Below are positions 23,254 to 35,698 of a DNA stretch of 64,000 nucleotides, in pieces. Source of the DNA: Fragum whitleyi. Taxonomy: Eukaryota; Mollusca; Bivalvia; Cardiida; Cardiidae. Each line of letters starts with the position of its first letter. Position 1 is the stretch's first letter. Position numbers and translations under genes: made by a program. The notes below the pieces were generated by a model, which was given only the letters and a program-made list of their open reading frames with translations, was not told where the DNA came from and did not search any database. The stretch is taken from NCBI GenBank assembly GCA_948146395.1, contig OX411543.1, positions 51,316,017 to 51,380,016 on the forward strand, written 5' to 3'.

Positions 23254-24258
23254 CGAGGGATGATCCAGAAGTTCGTATAATCGGCTAATAATTTTTGCAA
23301 TTCTGGCTTGTTCTGTAAATAATTTAGTGAATGTGTAGTTTAGTAGTTTCGCTGAGTATTAATCTTATTGTTTTTGCAGAATTATCTTTAGCGGTATAAG
23401 AATACGTCACCATAGGCATAGTAACATATGTATGCTTGGGCGGGGACATAAAAAAAAAATTGAAAAATCGTTAAATAAATCGAGTTTTCTGAAAGTTTTC
23501 TAAAACTTTAGTTGAAATTGCTTGGTTTGAATAAACTAGTCGAAAATAGAAAGTTTTCTGTTATATTTTAAAGCTTATTGTAAGAGTTTTTACGGACGCA
23601 GACAAATTTTAGTAATACAGAATATTCCAGGAGAGAATGACCAGTCCACAACACCAACATATGAATTCCGTTTATTTTTCGAATTTTGTCATGATCTTTG
23701 TTATTCACCAACTTAATCATTTCGGATAATTTAGAAAAATGATGAAAATTTGCAAAAGAGAACTTTTCTTAAAGCTACCTCAGATATTTAAAGAGAATCA
23801 GGCTTCATATGAGGAATTAGAATGGTCTAATAGAGTTTCAACGAACGAATTTGTCCCAATTGATTCTCATTTTTTTCCCGAAAATAAAGGTCCTGCATCT
23901 GGGTGTCGACTTGACAGTAATACCATGCATAAACAAATCGTAAACAAATTTGTTTCCAAATGATATGTGATGTCTGCAGGTTGATGTATCAGACACAGAA
24001 AGGCATGAGAGTTGGCGGAGACTATGTAGAGGAAAGTTAATCATGGCGTCGCATTTGACGTTCTTGCTCCCCTGCCTTCGTGGGGGTCTCTTCCTTGAAT
24101 TATGCACTTAACGACCGCTATTGAACGTAAACATTTAAACGTAAACATTTAAAATTTTCCACATTTATTACACAGATGATGAATTAAAAGACTGTTTAAT
24201 TTTAATTTTGATAGTCAACTTCTCTGTAGATTTATAACCACTTTTGGATCAACCCTCG
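23254..24258. mobile_element. Mariner-type inverted-repeat element, non-autonomous
   Basis: TA-CGAGGGATGATCCAGAAGTT at the left and CACTTTTGGATCAACCCTCG-TA at the right form inverted ends of mariner style with TA on both sides. The ~1-kb interior has no recognisable DDE/D transposase; a 74-codon frame at 23739 is unsupported. Confidence 0.6.
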
Positions 24259-27047
24259 TAAATCTAGAAATAAAGACCCATTGTATCTGTTGTTTAATGA
24301 GAAATGAAGATGTGAATTATGGGAAAAATTACGCCATACATTATTCCAGTCCTGTTTAAGGGACTGCTTAATTTAGGATTCACGGAAATATGATCACTGT
24401 GGATTTTAATGGTTGTTTTATGAATATTCTAATTACTTTACGGGGACAATGACTAACAAATTGAACTTAGGGGCCCAGATTTCCAAAATTCAATATTTAA
24501 CATTAGATATATAGGCATTTTCTAAAAAAAAAGGGGGCCCAGCCCAAAATCTAGGGGCCATGGGTGACTGGGCCCCTGCTAGTCTTTTTCCTTGCTTTGT
24601 AGAAAATGGATTTTTTTAATGGAATTTTTAGGCTACTTTAACAATTGCATGATGTTTTGAAAATGACAAGTTATGAAAAGGTCTTCTCTTGATTTTTTAA
24701 AGTTGATATCTAGAGCTCTAGATAATAAACATTCACAGAAATATGGTACACCAGGATAGTTGGTTTGAGACTGAAATATCGTTACTCTTCTATCTTCAAA
24801 TAGGGTCCTTTTTTTCCCCGAGTACGATATCAATATGAGCACATGACATGATGAGTGACATTTCTTAAAAAAAAAAAGAGAAAAAAAAAAACATGAGCAC
24901 AACGTTAAAGCTCGGATCAACCTGTGCATCTGCACAGTCTATCAGGGTCAGGGAAAAAATTTCCACGTGTAAGTTTTCAAATAGAATTGTTGAGTTTTTC
25001 GCACTTTGCTGATGTCGCCAAAATCTTTGAAAGATAAAATCTTGCCATAGCAACCACTTTCAGATTCAACATAAAACATTAATAGCAACTTCTTTTGGTA
25101 ACTCTGTAGTTTAAAACAAAAGACAACGTGTTCGGAAAAGTTAAAGAAAAAAATCCAACCTAGGAATAACACACTGGTTCCAGAAAATGACACTAAATTA
25201 GACAAAGGCTCGTTTTCTTCAAATCAAACTGAAACAAACGTGTCCAGAGTCCTATCTTCAAGGAAAAGAGATCTTAATACTAAATATCTTTAAATAGATA
25301 GCTTTTAATGATGTCTTCGAAAGTTAACCCTTTGCTGTTTAATCCCTGCTTTTTACGTGTCTGTGATTTTATGATTGAGAATACATTGTGAAAAAAGAAG
25401 AAATTGCTTCTGACTAGCAATTTCTTTTTTTTTCCACATTATTTTATACCCTACTGAATGGTTATTGTTCAAATTAAATCCACTTTAAATTTTCGTCTGC
25501 AAAACCTTTGAATTTGGACAGGTCCAAAATTTTGTAAAACAGGAAAGGATTAAACAAACAAAATTTCGAAAATACTCAATGGTGTTAGTCGGATGCTTCT
25601 TAAAACTGAGCGAAACATACGTGATGTAACATACGTTATCTTTTGAAAATAATTGTGGGCAGATAGCCATTATAAGTTCGGCACATTCGTTTCTAACATG
25701 TTCACATGGCATAATGGATCATAATTGATGTTAATACTACTGAAGAGAGGATGACGCCCTGATGCGTTACAATGTGCTTACCTACATGTGTTACAAAGGC
25801 CTTATTAACTGGAATGAGCTCAAATGTTAAGGCAGAACACATCAATTCATCAAAGTTTCTTTACACATTGAACATAAATTTATGCACAAAGGAATATATT
25901 TGTTTCGCTCCCTAGAATATGAATGTATGTTGAAAAAGTTGATACAAACGTTACCACATGTAAAGTATGTTTTAAAAAAGGACAATTTCGACATATTTTG
26001 GAGTTAATTAGCCCATTTTGTGTAAACCATGTTAAATAATCAACATCATTTTATACGTGTATACGTGTATACATGGAGTCTACTTTTACATTCTTATTCT
26101 ATATCAGCCACAATATCAACCTAAAGAGAAAGCATCCAAATTTTTCCTTATTATGATATACATAATGTAATGCCACTTTTCGTTTTATTACAGGGGGCTC
26201 AAAGAAGAATGATATTAACCACTTTTAAACAGTTGAAAAAATCTAGTTTACTGTACTATTGATAAGGTTGATGAAATATACGTTACAGACTAAAATATTG
26301 GGTCAATTTATTTTAATGATAAAGTAATTTGATGTTCAAAATATTTTAGAAATTCTATCTAGATGCATAAATCTCTGAATGATTTCAATGAAAAAATAAA
26401 ATTTGAGGAGTACATTTTTTTCATTTTTTTCTTTGTCTGGAATGTTCCGTCTTATTGAGAATGTGCGTTTACTTCCTTATCATAATCCTACGCTACCTGT
26501 ACTTTTTTTACTTGGAAAACCTATCATTGAAAGGCCTTTTTTGTGTTCATTATGAAAAAATAACCCCATGTACCAGACTATATCGTTCTAAAGAGATAGC
26601 CTTTGTTGTTAAACGTTTTACTACCTGCATGATTCAAATTGTCGCTGCGATTTGCTTGCAACTTACTTTTATTTCAGGTATGCATGAAATCGCAATTTGG
26701 ATATTGGAGCCAAAATGTTAAACCAAGGTCAATTTTTAAGTTGGAATGCGGAGCAATTCCAACTTAGATGTAACAAAACCGCAAAATGAACACAAGATAA
26801 TTTCATTTCGGGTTTTTTGAGAACACATATCACGTGAACAGGATGTGAATACTCTTCGACCTATTTTGTGCATCTCAACTTGAAATAGACATACAGTTTA
26901 AAAGTAAAAGTCACCAAAAAAGTAATAATACTGTTCAATTACACAACTATCACTTCATGTATATTATTGACACGCTTATTAAACGATATTTATTGAAAGT
27001 TGCGTAATAATTTACTAGTATCACATGTTTGCATTACTATATTTGGA
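24259..27047. other. Sparse non-coding region
   Basis: Besides a family B fragment at 24898-24950 (CTGTGCATCTGCACAG), no gene or element was recognised in this AT-rich stretch. Confidence 0.45.
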
Positions 27048-27210
27048 AATCATGTGATAAGTCAAATAAGGTCAGCTATATACATTAGCACTAGCCAATC
27101 ACGTGATCTTCTTATTTGGTAACGTCGCGATCTCTTTTCTCAGTATTGTGGCAATAGCACAGGCCAATCATGTGATCTGCTTATTTGGTAATGTCGCTCC
27201 TGTTTTTCGA
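27048..27210. promoter_or_regulatory. Tandem CCAAT / E-box-like modules
   Basis: GCCAATCACGTGATC at 27094 and GCCAATCATGTGATC at 27163 are 69 bp apart, each followed by CTTATTTGGTAA(C/T)GTCGC. A degraded third AATCATGTGATA lies at about 27048. The role is unknown and could be a repeat only. Confidence 0.35.
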
Positions 27211-27435
27211 AGGATTATGTTACGGCTTCTTTTAGAGGTATAGTTTCTCTTTCTGAACGAATTTATAACACATTTAACTTTTGACAAATTGTTATATTGT
27301 ACATTTCTGTCTACAGTTACGAAATAAAAATCTTCTGTTTTTGTTGAAGGGATGATACACTTTTAAAGTTGATAAATATTTTTGCAACATATTGTCGTTT
27401 GTTTGCCGTTATATTGCAGTTATCTACATGAATTT

Positions 27436-28544
27436 TTAGCTCACCTGAGCACATCGTGCTCAAGGTGAGCTTTTGTGATCATTTGATGTCCGTCGTCCGT
27501 CGTCAGACGTCAACAATTTAAGTGTTTAAACTCTAGAGGCCACAATTATGGACCAATCATCATGAAACTTTGTCAGAATGGTCTCCAGGTCACACGGATT
27601 AATCCTATTGAAAATGGGAAGGATCCGTGCTATATCACGGAAAAAGGGCCCTTAACGACAATTTTATTGTTTACACTCTAGAGGCAACAAATATTGTCCA
27701 ATCATCATGAAAATTGGTCAGAATGGTCTCCAGGTCACAAGGATTAACACTATTGACAATGGGAAGGATATCACGGGAAAAGGGCCTTAAAGACAATTTT
27801 TTCGTTTACAATCTAGAGGCCACAAATAAGGTCCAATCATCATTAAACTTGGTCAGAATGGTCTCCAGGTCACAAGGATTAACCCTATTGAAAATGGAAA
27901 GGATCTATGCCATATCAAGGGAAAAGAGGCCTAAAAGACAATTTTCTTGTTTACACTCTAGAGGCCACAAATATGGACCAATCACCATGAAACTTGGTCA
28001 GAATGTTCTCCAGGTCACAAGGATGGATCCTATTGAAAAATGCAAGGATCCGTGTCAAATCACGGGAAAAGGGGCCTAAAAGACAATTATTTTGTTTACA
28101 CTCTAGAGGCCACAAATATGGTCCAATCTTCATGAAACTTGGTCAGAATGTTCTCCAAGTCACAAGGATTAACCCTATTGAAAATGGAAAGGATCTGTGC
28201 CATATCACAGAAAGAGGGGCTTTAATGAAAAATTTCTTGTTTACACTCTATAGGCCACAAATATTGCCCAATCTTCATGAAACTTGGTCATAATGTTGGT
28301 CAGTTCACAAGGATTAAGCCTTTTGAAAATAGGAAGGATCCATGCCATATCACAGGAAAAACGGTCCTAATGATAATTTTCTTGGTATAACTCTAGGGGC
28401 CATAATTTTGGCAGAAACATCATGAAAGTTGGTTTTATGTAGAAATTATCTCCTTAATGACATCTGCCTATTTAATTGATGTGATGCCCTGGGGGTCAAA
28501 TAGATTCAGGTTAGCGATCTAGCACCATCATGATCCTCTTGTTT
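27436..28544 (+). repeat. Family A repeat with 7 x ~143-bp tandem units
   Basis: The head TTTTAGCTCACCTGAGCACA and end CATCATGATCCTCTTGTTT are both present. CTCTAGAGGCCACAAATAT-type starts lie at about 27530, 27673, 27810, 27955, 28101, 28247 and 28391. Several units make overlapping open frames that are not proteins. Confidence 0.85.
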
Positions 28545-28562
28545 ATTAAGAGCACCACCTTA

Positions 28563-29004
28563 CAGTTAGTTACATCGTGAAATTTCGAATTTATCTCAAT
28601 CAAAAACATACTTAATCGCTCACTCAGCGCTCCATTCATTCATTCCAAACACTCACCCAAACCATTCAAAAACGCTCAAAATTACTAAGAAAAAAATAGA
28701 TCAACATGAACATTCAAAATAAATAAAGTAAGAACCAAATCGTGATTTCACTGACATTATTGAAATTTAAAGCGTCTGATTGGTTCTTAACGCAATAGAA
28801 AAAGCAATTAATGAAACTTTTATGCATGTTTTATTTAAGGGAGGTTTTACATATCGCTTAATTTGTTCAGGTTGCACAAAATAAACGACATTGCATTCCC
28901 TCCTTTAAATTTCACTCAAAACTTGCTCCGCTCACTCATTCAACATCATTCCTAAATCAAATCCAAAATCGTTCAACTTGTCAATGTCACAATGTTATTA
29001 AATG
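28563..29004 (-). mobile_element. MITE-1 copy
   Basis: TA-CAGTTAGTTACATCGTGAAA start, CGCTCACTCAGCGCTCCATT, and a central GGGAGGTTTTACATATCGC hairpin. The right end is eroded (GTTATTAAATG). Confidence 0.8.
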
Positions 29005-29552
29005 TTCCCTCTACACAGAAGTAGAGGAGCATATATTGATTTCATCATGTCTGTCTGTCAGTCCATTGACCGTTTGCTTTCCGCTAGCTGACCGGAGAAG
29101 CAAATGACTTGCAATAACGGAACTACACAAATATTGCCCATGACCCAAAGAAATGCCCTATTGTTTCGGGATCATGAGTAGACTTTAACTGCTAACAGTT
29201 TCCACTCTAACTGAACAAACAATTGACCCAAATCATAAAACTCGATACAAATGTTATCAATGGCCCAAGAAAGTGCCCGATTTTGGAGTCATGAAGGTCG
29301 AGGACACAATTGAACTTCGTCCAAAAATTGTCTTGAGATTTCAACTCATGAAGTAAAAGACTTCCCTGCGAAAATAGCTTTTCATCAAGGACAATGCGCT
29401 TGTGGCTGTCCACTTTGCAACAATTCTAAGTGAAAATGAAATTGATAACTCAAATGCAGAAAATGCTGAAAAATAACATAGAAACTGTTTTGAGTGTATA
29501 AGTGTCCGACTGTGCGTCCATTAGTCGCATGTATGGTCCGTATCATTTTCTT
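29005..29552. other. Non-coding, nothing firm
   Basis: CATGTCTGTCTGTCAGTCC near 29047 hints at a degraded dispersed repeat. No gene is seen. Confidence 0.4.
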
Positions 29553-32182
29553 CCTTTTAGGCTCACCTGAGCACAACGTGCTCAAGGGGAGCTTTTAGGA
29601 TCAAACCGACTCCGTCGTGCGTCATGTGTCGTCAACTTTCTTAAAACATCTTCTTCTCCTAAACCGCTAGGCTAATTTCAAAGAAATTTTGCGTAAGTGT
29701 TTCGTGGGTGACCCTCTTCACAAATTGTTCGCTAAACCCTGATTGGCCCATAAATTTGGGTGTGGTAGGGCAAACCCTTTTAACGACATCTCCTCCTGAA
29801 CCACTGATTTCAATGAAACTTTACCAGAATTTTCTTGGGCTGGACCTTTTAAAAAAAATTGCGCTATTTAGATTTGCAAATGAGCGTGGCAGGGCTGGGA
29901 TTATTTTGAACCTGAAACCTTTGAACGACATCTCCTCCTGAACCACTGAGCCGATTTCAATTAAACTTTTCTAGAAAGTAGACCCTTTTCAAAAAATTTT
30001 CGTGTTGCAGGGCGGTTTTTTTAGCCTGAAACCTTTGAACGACATCTCCTCCTGAACCACTTGGCTGATTTCAATTAAACGTACCGAGAATGTTCCTTAG
30101 GTGACCCTTTTCAGAAATTGTTCGCGAAAGTTAGATTGGCCCAAAAATATGAGCGAGGAAGGGAGCGGTTTTTCTTTCGAGCCCGAAATCATTGAACGAA
30201 ATCTCCTCCTGAACCACTGCGTCGATTTCAATGAAACTTTACCACTTTGGGTACTTTGGGTGACCCTTTTCAAAAATTGTTCACGAATTTTTGATTGGCC
30301 CATAAATTCGGGCGTGACAGGCGGGCCTTATTTTGAGCTTAACTTTGAATGACATCTCCTCCTGAATCACTGGGCCGATTTCAATGAAACTTATCCAAAA
30401 TGTATATTTGATGACCCTCTTCAAAAATGTGTTGGCAAAATTTTGATTAGCCCATTAATATGGTTTTGCAGGGCATGGCTAATTTGTAATGAATGGATGG
30501 GTACGGCCTATCATCTCAGTTTATTCTTCGAATAATATCTCAGAGCTACAGATAAGATGCGTTTTTGCGTGAAAACGCATTTAAAATAAACAAAAACGCA
30601 TTTGAAGATATTTAAGGGGGTACAAAAACGCATTTCAAATCGCCCTTCAGCATTACCAATGGTTCTAAATGCATATTTCCGTACGTACGTCGCCTGAACA
30701 TAAATCACATTTCCTACAGATGACACTTATCGAGCGTGTCCAGTACCCTTGGTCTCTGATTTCTATAATTTTGATAATCGAATAATGAAAAAGCTGGACT
30801 AAATATTCCAATACAAAATAAAGGGAATGACATCTTAACACTGTTAAGTTCAAATCCAAAAGTTAACACAGAAGTACACAACCCTTTCAGTCATGGTGAA
30901 AAACGAATCCGTTAAATTGTACCATTCCGTTCCGAATGTCCAACACTATTTCTTTGCAAACAGTATGTTTTAACCATGAAAAATTTCTTTCACCTTTGAA
31001 AATAGTAATCTGAATTGCTTTCTCATGGAAACAAACATTAATCTTCAACATTACATTGGTCTAGATTTCATCAATTAACAGCTTCTTTACGACTTTCGGT
31101 ACCGCTAGAGTGCAAATTCTCTTTTACAAATCGTATCAATAAAGAGGAAGAAAACATGATTTGGGGATCAATTTAAGAAAGAATTATTGGTAGCTAATCT
31201 TTTTCTACCTGATTTTTTTGTATTTTTCCAGTTTGAAAAGCACAAAGACTAATTTGATTTTCCGCTTATTCGTACCCAAGAATGTTCGACCCACCAAATT
31301 ATGTCCGTCTTTATTTTCAATGAAAACCACAAGTGCTTTTATCATTGTGACTTACAAAGACAGTTTCTATTTTTTTTAACCCTCTTAACCTTGGATTCAT
31401 CAGTCTTAAATCAAAGCACTGAAAGCACTGACAGGTTGAGAGGATTTTGACAACCTTGTTATAAAGTTATTTGTATAAATTTCAGAAGTTTTCTCTCACA
31501 AAGAGGAAAGATAATATGGATGATATTATTTGCCCAATAAAATGTTCAATTTGACAGGTTTGGCTTTGGTCTGACAGTTTATAGACCACAAAGGACTGTC
31601 AGGGCAACTGTCTGACAGTTTTTCTGGGTCCTTCGTCATCACCTGCCAATTTGTTTTTTTTTTTAAATATCAAAGGGTAATGGGCCTTATGGCGTGCTAT
31701 TGTTCATTGTATGTTGGTCATAAAAATAAATTCATCCCTTCCCTCCAGCGAATTATTGGCAGGGAAACATTGATGCTCTTTCTGTGAAGGCAATTTGAGA
31801 CTGGCAACAGCTTAACAGGACATCCATTAGAATTTGAGTTGTGACACCATCACAGGTATTTAACAGGGCAATTGTAAAATATCTCTCAATGATATTATTC
31901 AGGATGTTAATAGCTAAATTGTTTTTTAAACAGTTAAAGATGAGAACAATTAATATTAACCTTTAAATATTTTTTCAGCATTGCTGCATTATAAATCAGC
32001 ATTACAGAAAAAATTAGGGGGTAAAAACCCTTTAAGACAAAAAATTATCTGTAGCTCTGAATATCTCCTCTTCAACAATTAGACAATATTTGAATGAAAC
32101 TATGCCAGAAAGTATCTTAGATGCGATCCACTGGACCATCGAATTCAGGAGAGCGGATAAGGGCCATTCTGGACCTCTTGTT
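29553..32182 (+). repeat. Family A repeat, split by a hAT-like insertion
   Basis: It starts TTTTAGGCTCACCTGAGCAC. Repeated GACATCTCCTCCTGAACCAC units run to 30540, and the element resumes at 32060 (CTCCTCTTCAACAATTAGAC) and ends GGCCATTCTGGACCTCTTGT. The uninterrupted order is seen at 17827-17875. Confidence 0.8.
30542..32059. mobile_element. hAT-like element, ~1.5 kb, non-autonomous
   Basis: Inverted ends AGAGCTACAGATAA and TTATCTGTAGCTCT are flanked by the exact 8-bp duplication AATATCTC (30534-30541 and 32060-32067). The empty site is recognisable in family A. Subterminal AAAACGCATTT repeats occur at the left. No transposase frame was found. Confidence 0.82.
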
Positions 32183-32514
32183 ATCAGTTTTCGTTCATCA
32201 GTTTCAGTCCTGTATAGCGATTCAGGAGATTAAGTGCCTCTCGTTGTGGAAATACATTGATTTATATACGCCCGTCAAAAGATAGGACCACCTGTGGTGG
32301 GCAGAAGGCGTCAGCTTCGTTAGTGGCTTAAGGTCACCGTCTCTTGAACGCATTCCAACTTATCAGTACTTTCAGTACTTTGATTACTGTATTTTCTGAC
32401 TAGTTTAAATACCTTTTTCGGCATACCATGAGAAAACCAGGTCACTCAAAGGTTGCATGGGTCTTGAATAAATTCAAATGAATTCGAGGAGTGGGGTTTC
32501 TTTGAAATCAGCAG

Positions 32515-32845
32515 CAGTTGGTAATCCAATATCGCTAATTTTGCTCATGATGATAGCGATATTTCTTACCTCGCTTTGAAAATATGCATAATCGTTTTTT
32601 ATGTAGCTTCCTATTTCTTCAAAAACTAATCAGACGCTTACAGTTTTAATTATTTTAGTAAAATCACGATTATTTTATAGCTATATTCATTTTGCATGTA
32701 GTTGTTGATCTTATTGGTTTAGACATTTGGAGCGCTTTTTAATGGTCTGAGTGAGTGTTTGGAATGAATGAATAGAGCACTGAGCTTAAGTGATTAAGAA
32801 TTGGTTAGATTAAGATGAACGTCAATTTTATGATGTTACTAACTG
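32515..32845 (+). mobile_element. MITE-1 copy, 5'-truncated
   Basis: GGTAATCCAATATCGCTAAT, TCTTCAAAAACTAATCAGAC, GAGTGTTTGGAATGAATGAA and an ending ATGTTACTAACTG. Confidence 0.75.
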
Positions 32846-32874
32846 CGCCATGAAATTATTACAGGCTCACAGGT

Positions 32875-33042
32875 ACCAACACCGTGTGAATAATTTTGGA
32901 ATCATTTCGGATTGAAATTGAATGGGTGAAAGGACATGGTTTTAAATGACATAAAGGGAGATAATATAATATCGCTCAATCAGTCCATCTGGGAGAAATA
33001 AGATATATTTTACCTCAATTCAAATAGATCGTTTGTTTGAAT
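32875..33042 (+). mobile_element. MITE-1 fragment, 5' half
   Basis: ATAATTTTGGAATCATTTCG, GAAATTGAATGGGTG and AAAGGGAGATAATATAATAT. Confidence 0.6.
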
Positions 33043-33308
33043 GGGGATTAATGCCACTTTCAATGATCTTTCGGTTATATCGCGGCGACTAGAGCACTTC
33101 ACAACGGATTCCTTTTTTTCTCTCACCAGAGCTACCATCACATACTTTCCTCGCCTCCGGCTGTTATCTTACATAAATCTACTATTATCATCCCATTGAT
33201 TACTGGTTAAAAAAAAAGTTGGAAAGGCAGAGTGACGCCTTCGGGGATCGAACCTGGGACCTTTAAATTGACGGTCCGACGCGCTACCAACAACGCTATG
33301 ACGGCGGC
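33043..33308 (-). mobile_element. SINE-A, full, reversed
   Basis: The tRNA-like head is at the right (reversed B box GGATCGAACC, reversed A box CGCTACCAACAACGC). The core CCTCGCCTCCGGCTGTTATC and tail end are at the left. Confidence 0.82.
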
Positions 33309-33568
33309 TCAAAAACCTTTATGTTCAATTTTGTTTGTTTGTCTTCGCGGACCTATCCGTATCCTATGCTTTAAAAACAACACCAGCTAATACAATCATG
33401 GGCGTAAAGGTTCATATCATTAGGAACATCACTCGACCATTTCCGTAAACTGCAACAGACCTCGGATGTATCTAAAGCGGATGGGTATGTAACAAAATCG
33501 TGCATTTTGTTAGGCGGAAACAGAGAAAGAAAAAAAAAATAACACTGTAGATTTATATCTTTTACAGT

Positions 33569-33644
33569 AAATAACGGCTGAAAAATCTTAATTTTTGAGA
33601 ATGACGAATCATTCTCAAAAATTAAGATTTTTCAGCCGTTATTT
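33569..33644. repeat. Perfect 36-bp-arm hairpin
   Basis: Two 36-bp arms (AAATAACGGCTGAAAAATCT...) are exact inverted copies around a 4-base loop CGAA. No mismatch was found by eye. Confidence 0.92.
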
Positions 33645-33837
33645 AAGAATCTAAAGATATTTATATAAGGATACGATGTATTCAAGTGACTTAAACGAGT
33701 AGCGTTGACGACTTCGAATGTTTTCACTCAAGGTTTCGAGGGCTAACGCCAATTTAACTGACGTCATCTAGTTTTTTCAAGGTTTTCCCGTAATTTTTAA
33801 AAATAGTAGGTCTATGTACATCCGAGGTTGATCGTGA

Positions 33838-34290
33838 GATTGGCCGAGTGGTGTTCCGAATGCGTATTCGGAACATCGCTCGGAATTTTCCATGAACTGG
33901 AAAGTACCTCGGACGTAAGTGTAGTAATTTTGGGTCATCTTTTTTAGGTAATTCGGCTTCTGGTGGTATTTCGGTTATTTAATACGCTTGAAGAAAATTA
34001 CATTTTTTTTTAAATCTTTCCGATTGTTTGTGAAGAACTTTTGGGCATACTATAATTTGAAAATAAAACGCAGTAAAACACTGCGTTTTGTTATCAAGTC
34101 ATAATATGCACACTTTTATTCCTTTGTTCATTCTGTTTTATGCAACGTCATCCTTAGCGATATCTTTGATGTTTGTGACGCCATATAAACCCACGTGCGA
34201 AGTGACGCGCTTTCATGGCCGCGCCCTTATTATTCCCGAGGTCTATTCCGTAGAATCGCCGACGGTTCCCGATTGGTTCCGAATGGGTTC
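33838..34290. mobile_element. Family H element, fullest copy
   Basis: It contains GTTCCGAATGCGTATTCGGA, CATCGCTCGGAATTTTCC, CTCGGACGTAAGTGTAG, an AACGCAGTAAAACACTGCG hairpin and GAATCGCCGACGGTTCC. Confidence 0.75.
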
Positions 34291-34529
34291 ATATAAGTAA
34301 GTCCTCGGGTTGTCGCGTCTCACGCGAGAAGTTACAAATAAAAGGTAAGGCTTTCCACATTATTTGAATTCAATAATCTTTTCAACAAACCCAAAAGGGT
34401 GGGTTTTAATGAATTTATTTTACATATCTATGGTCATCGCCTTAAAAACCATTCACAAAAGGAAAAATAGGCTGACTATTAAATGTATAAGTCTGATTAA
34501 GTCGCTATTTAGATCACTTACCTAATCCC

Positions 34530-34950
34530 CTACGGCAATATGTTGAAATCGGCTCAGTATATTGGGAAGCTTCTGAAGAAATTCGGACCATAAATTCGAC
34601 TTTTTGGAACACTGGAAAGGGCCTGGGACGCAATTTGTGTGACGATTTTGGATGTATTTTTAAGTATTTCTGCTTCTGGTGATACTTTGGCCCAAGCGCT
34701 TGAAAATTTAAAATTTCTTAAATATTTTCCAATAGTCTATAGACATCCTCTTGGTAGGGCCTATTTTATAATTTCATTTCAAAAAAGCAGGGAACGGGTA
34801 GTTTTAATTTAATTTTCGATTATTTTGTCAATTGACGTTGACGTCAAAAACCCCACGCGAAACGACGCGCTTTTATGGCTTGGCCTTTATAAATTCCGAG
34901 GAATATCTATAGAATTGCCGTGTGCTCCCGATTACCTTTTACACATACCT
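34530..34950. mobile_element. Family H element, diverged
   Basis: CTGGGACGCAATTTGTGTG, GACGCGCTTTTATGGC and ATTCCGAGGAATATCTATAG follow the same order as 33838-34290. Confidence 0.55.
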
Positions 34951-35115
34951 TAAACACTCTCCGTTCTTTAGCAGAAATGAATTTAAAAGAAACAACGTTA
35001 AAAGTAAGGGAAGGAAAAAATTAGATGACAAATATCAATATTACAACAATTTTAACCAAGAGCAAAATCTATGATCGAAATGATATTTTCTGGTACAGTC
35101 GGTAACATCACGATA

Positions 35116-35698
35116 TTTAACCACAGGGTATAACGTACCACGCCGACACCAGAAGGTTCATGGACACCTGATCGATTTTTTCGATCCATTCCAAATTTCT
35201 AGGCAAAAGATCCACATAAAGCGAAGATATTCGTACTTTTATTGGCCTGTGTAGCGAAAAATATGATAACTAGACACCCCCTGAATTTTTTTCGATTGGA
35301 AATCGACACCAGAATTTGTGATAGGGGGTGTCTAGTTATCATATTTTTTATTCGCCGAGACATTTGGTATGCGTGTAGAGGACACATAAATGCTCTTAGA
35401 CAATCACAAGCAATTAAGAATAGTCAGGTTGTTTGACAAAAAATTAATGACAAACCTAAAAAACAAGCAAAGTCACTCACTCCTAGGGCTATAACTCGCT
35501 CATTTGGCTTAGTGTTTACCCTCTACTTTTATTTCCTAAAAGAAGAACCATTTATCTCGACCGTGAATTGAAATGAAAATGATTATTTCGGTTTATAAAT
35601 CAGTCAAAAAGTTGCTCCACCGTTAGTTCCGTATCGAAAAAATCGATCAGGTGTCCACGAACGTTCTGGTGTCGGCGTGGCACGTTATACCCTGTGTT
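35116..35698. mobile_element. Inverted-repeat element J with inner hairpin
   Basis: Outer ends of about 64 bp (ACAGGGTATAACGTACCACG... / ...CGTGGCACGTTATACCCTGT) differ at about three bases. Inside, 35249-35351 holds an inner inverted pair ATGATAACTAGACACCCCCT / AGGGGGTGTCTAGTTATCAT. Confidence 0.85.

Noticed and set aside
23739..23963. 74-codon frame as a mariner transposase remnant
   Set aside because: No transposase motif visible; position inside mariner-like ends is the only hint.
27714..28293. Overlapping ~100-codon frames with VRMVSRSQG-like repeats
   Set aside because: They follow the 143-bp tandem units of family A, in differing frames.
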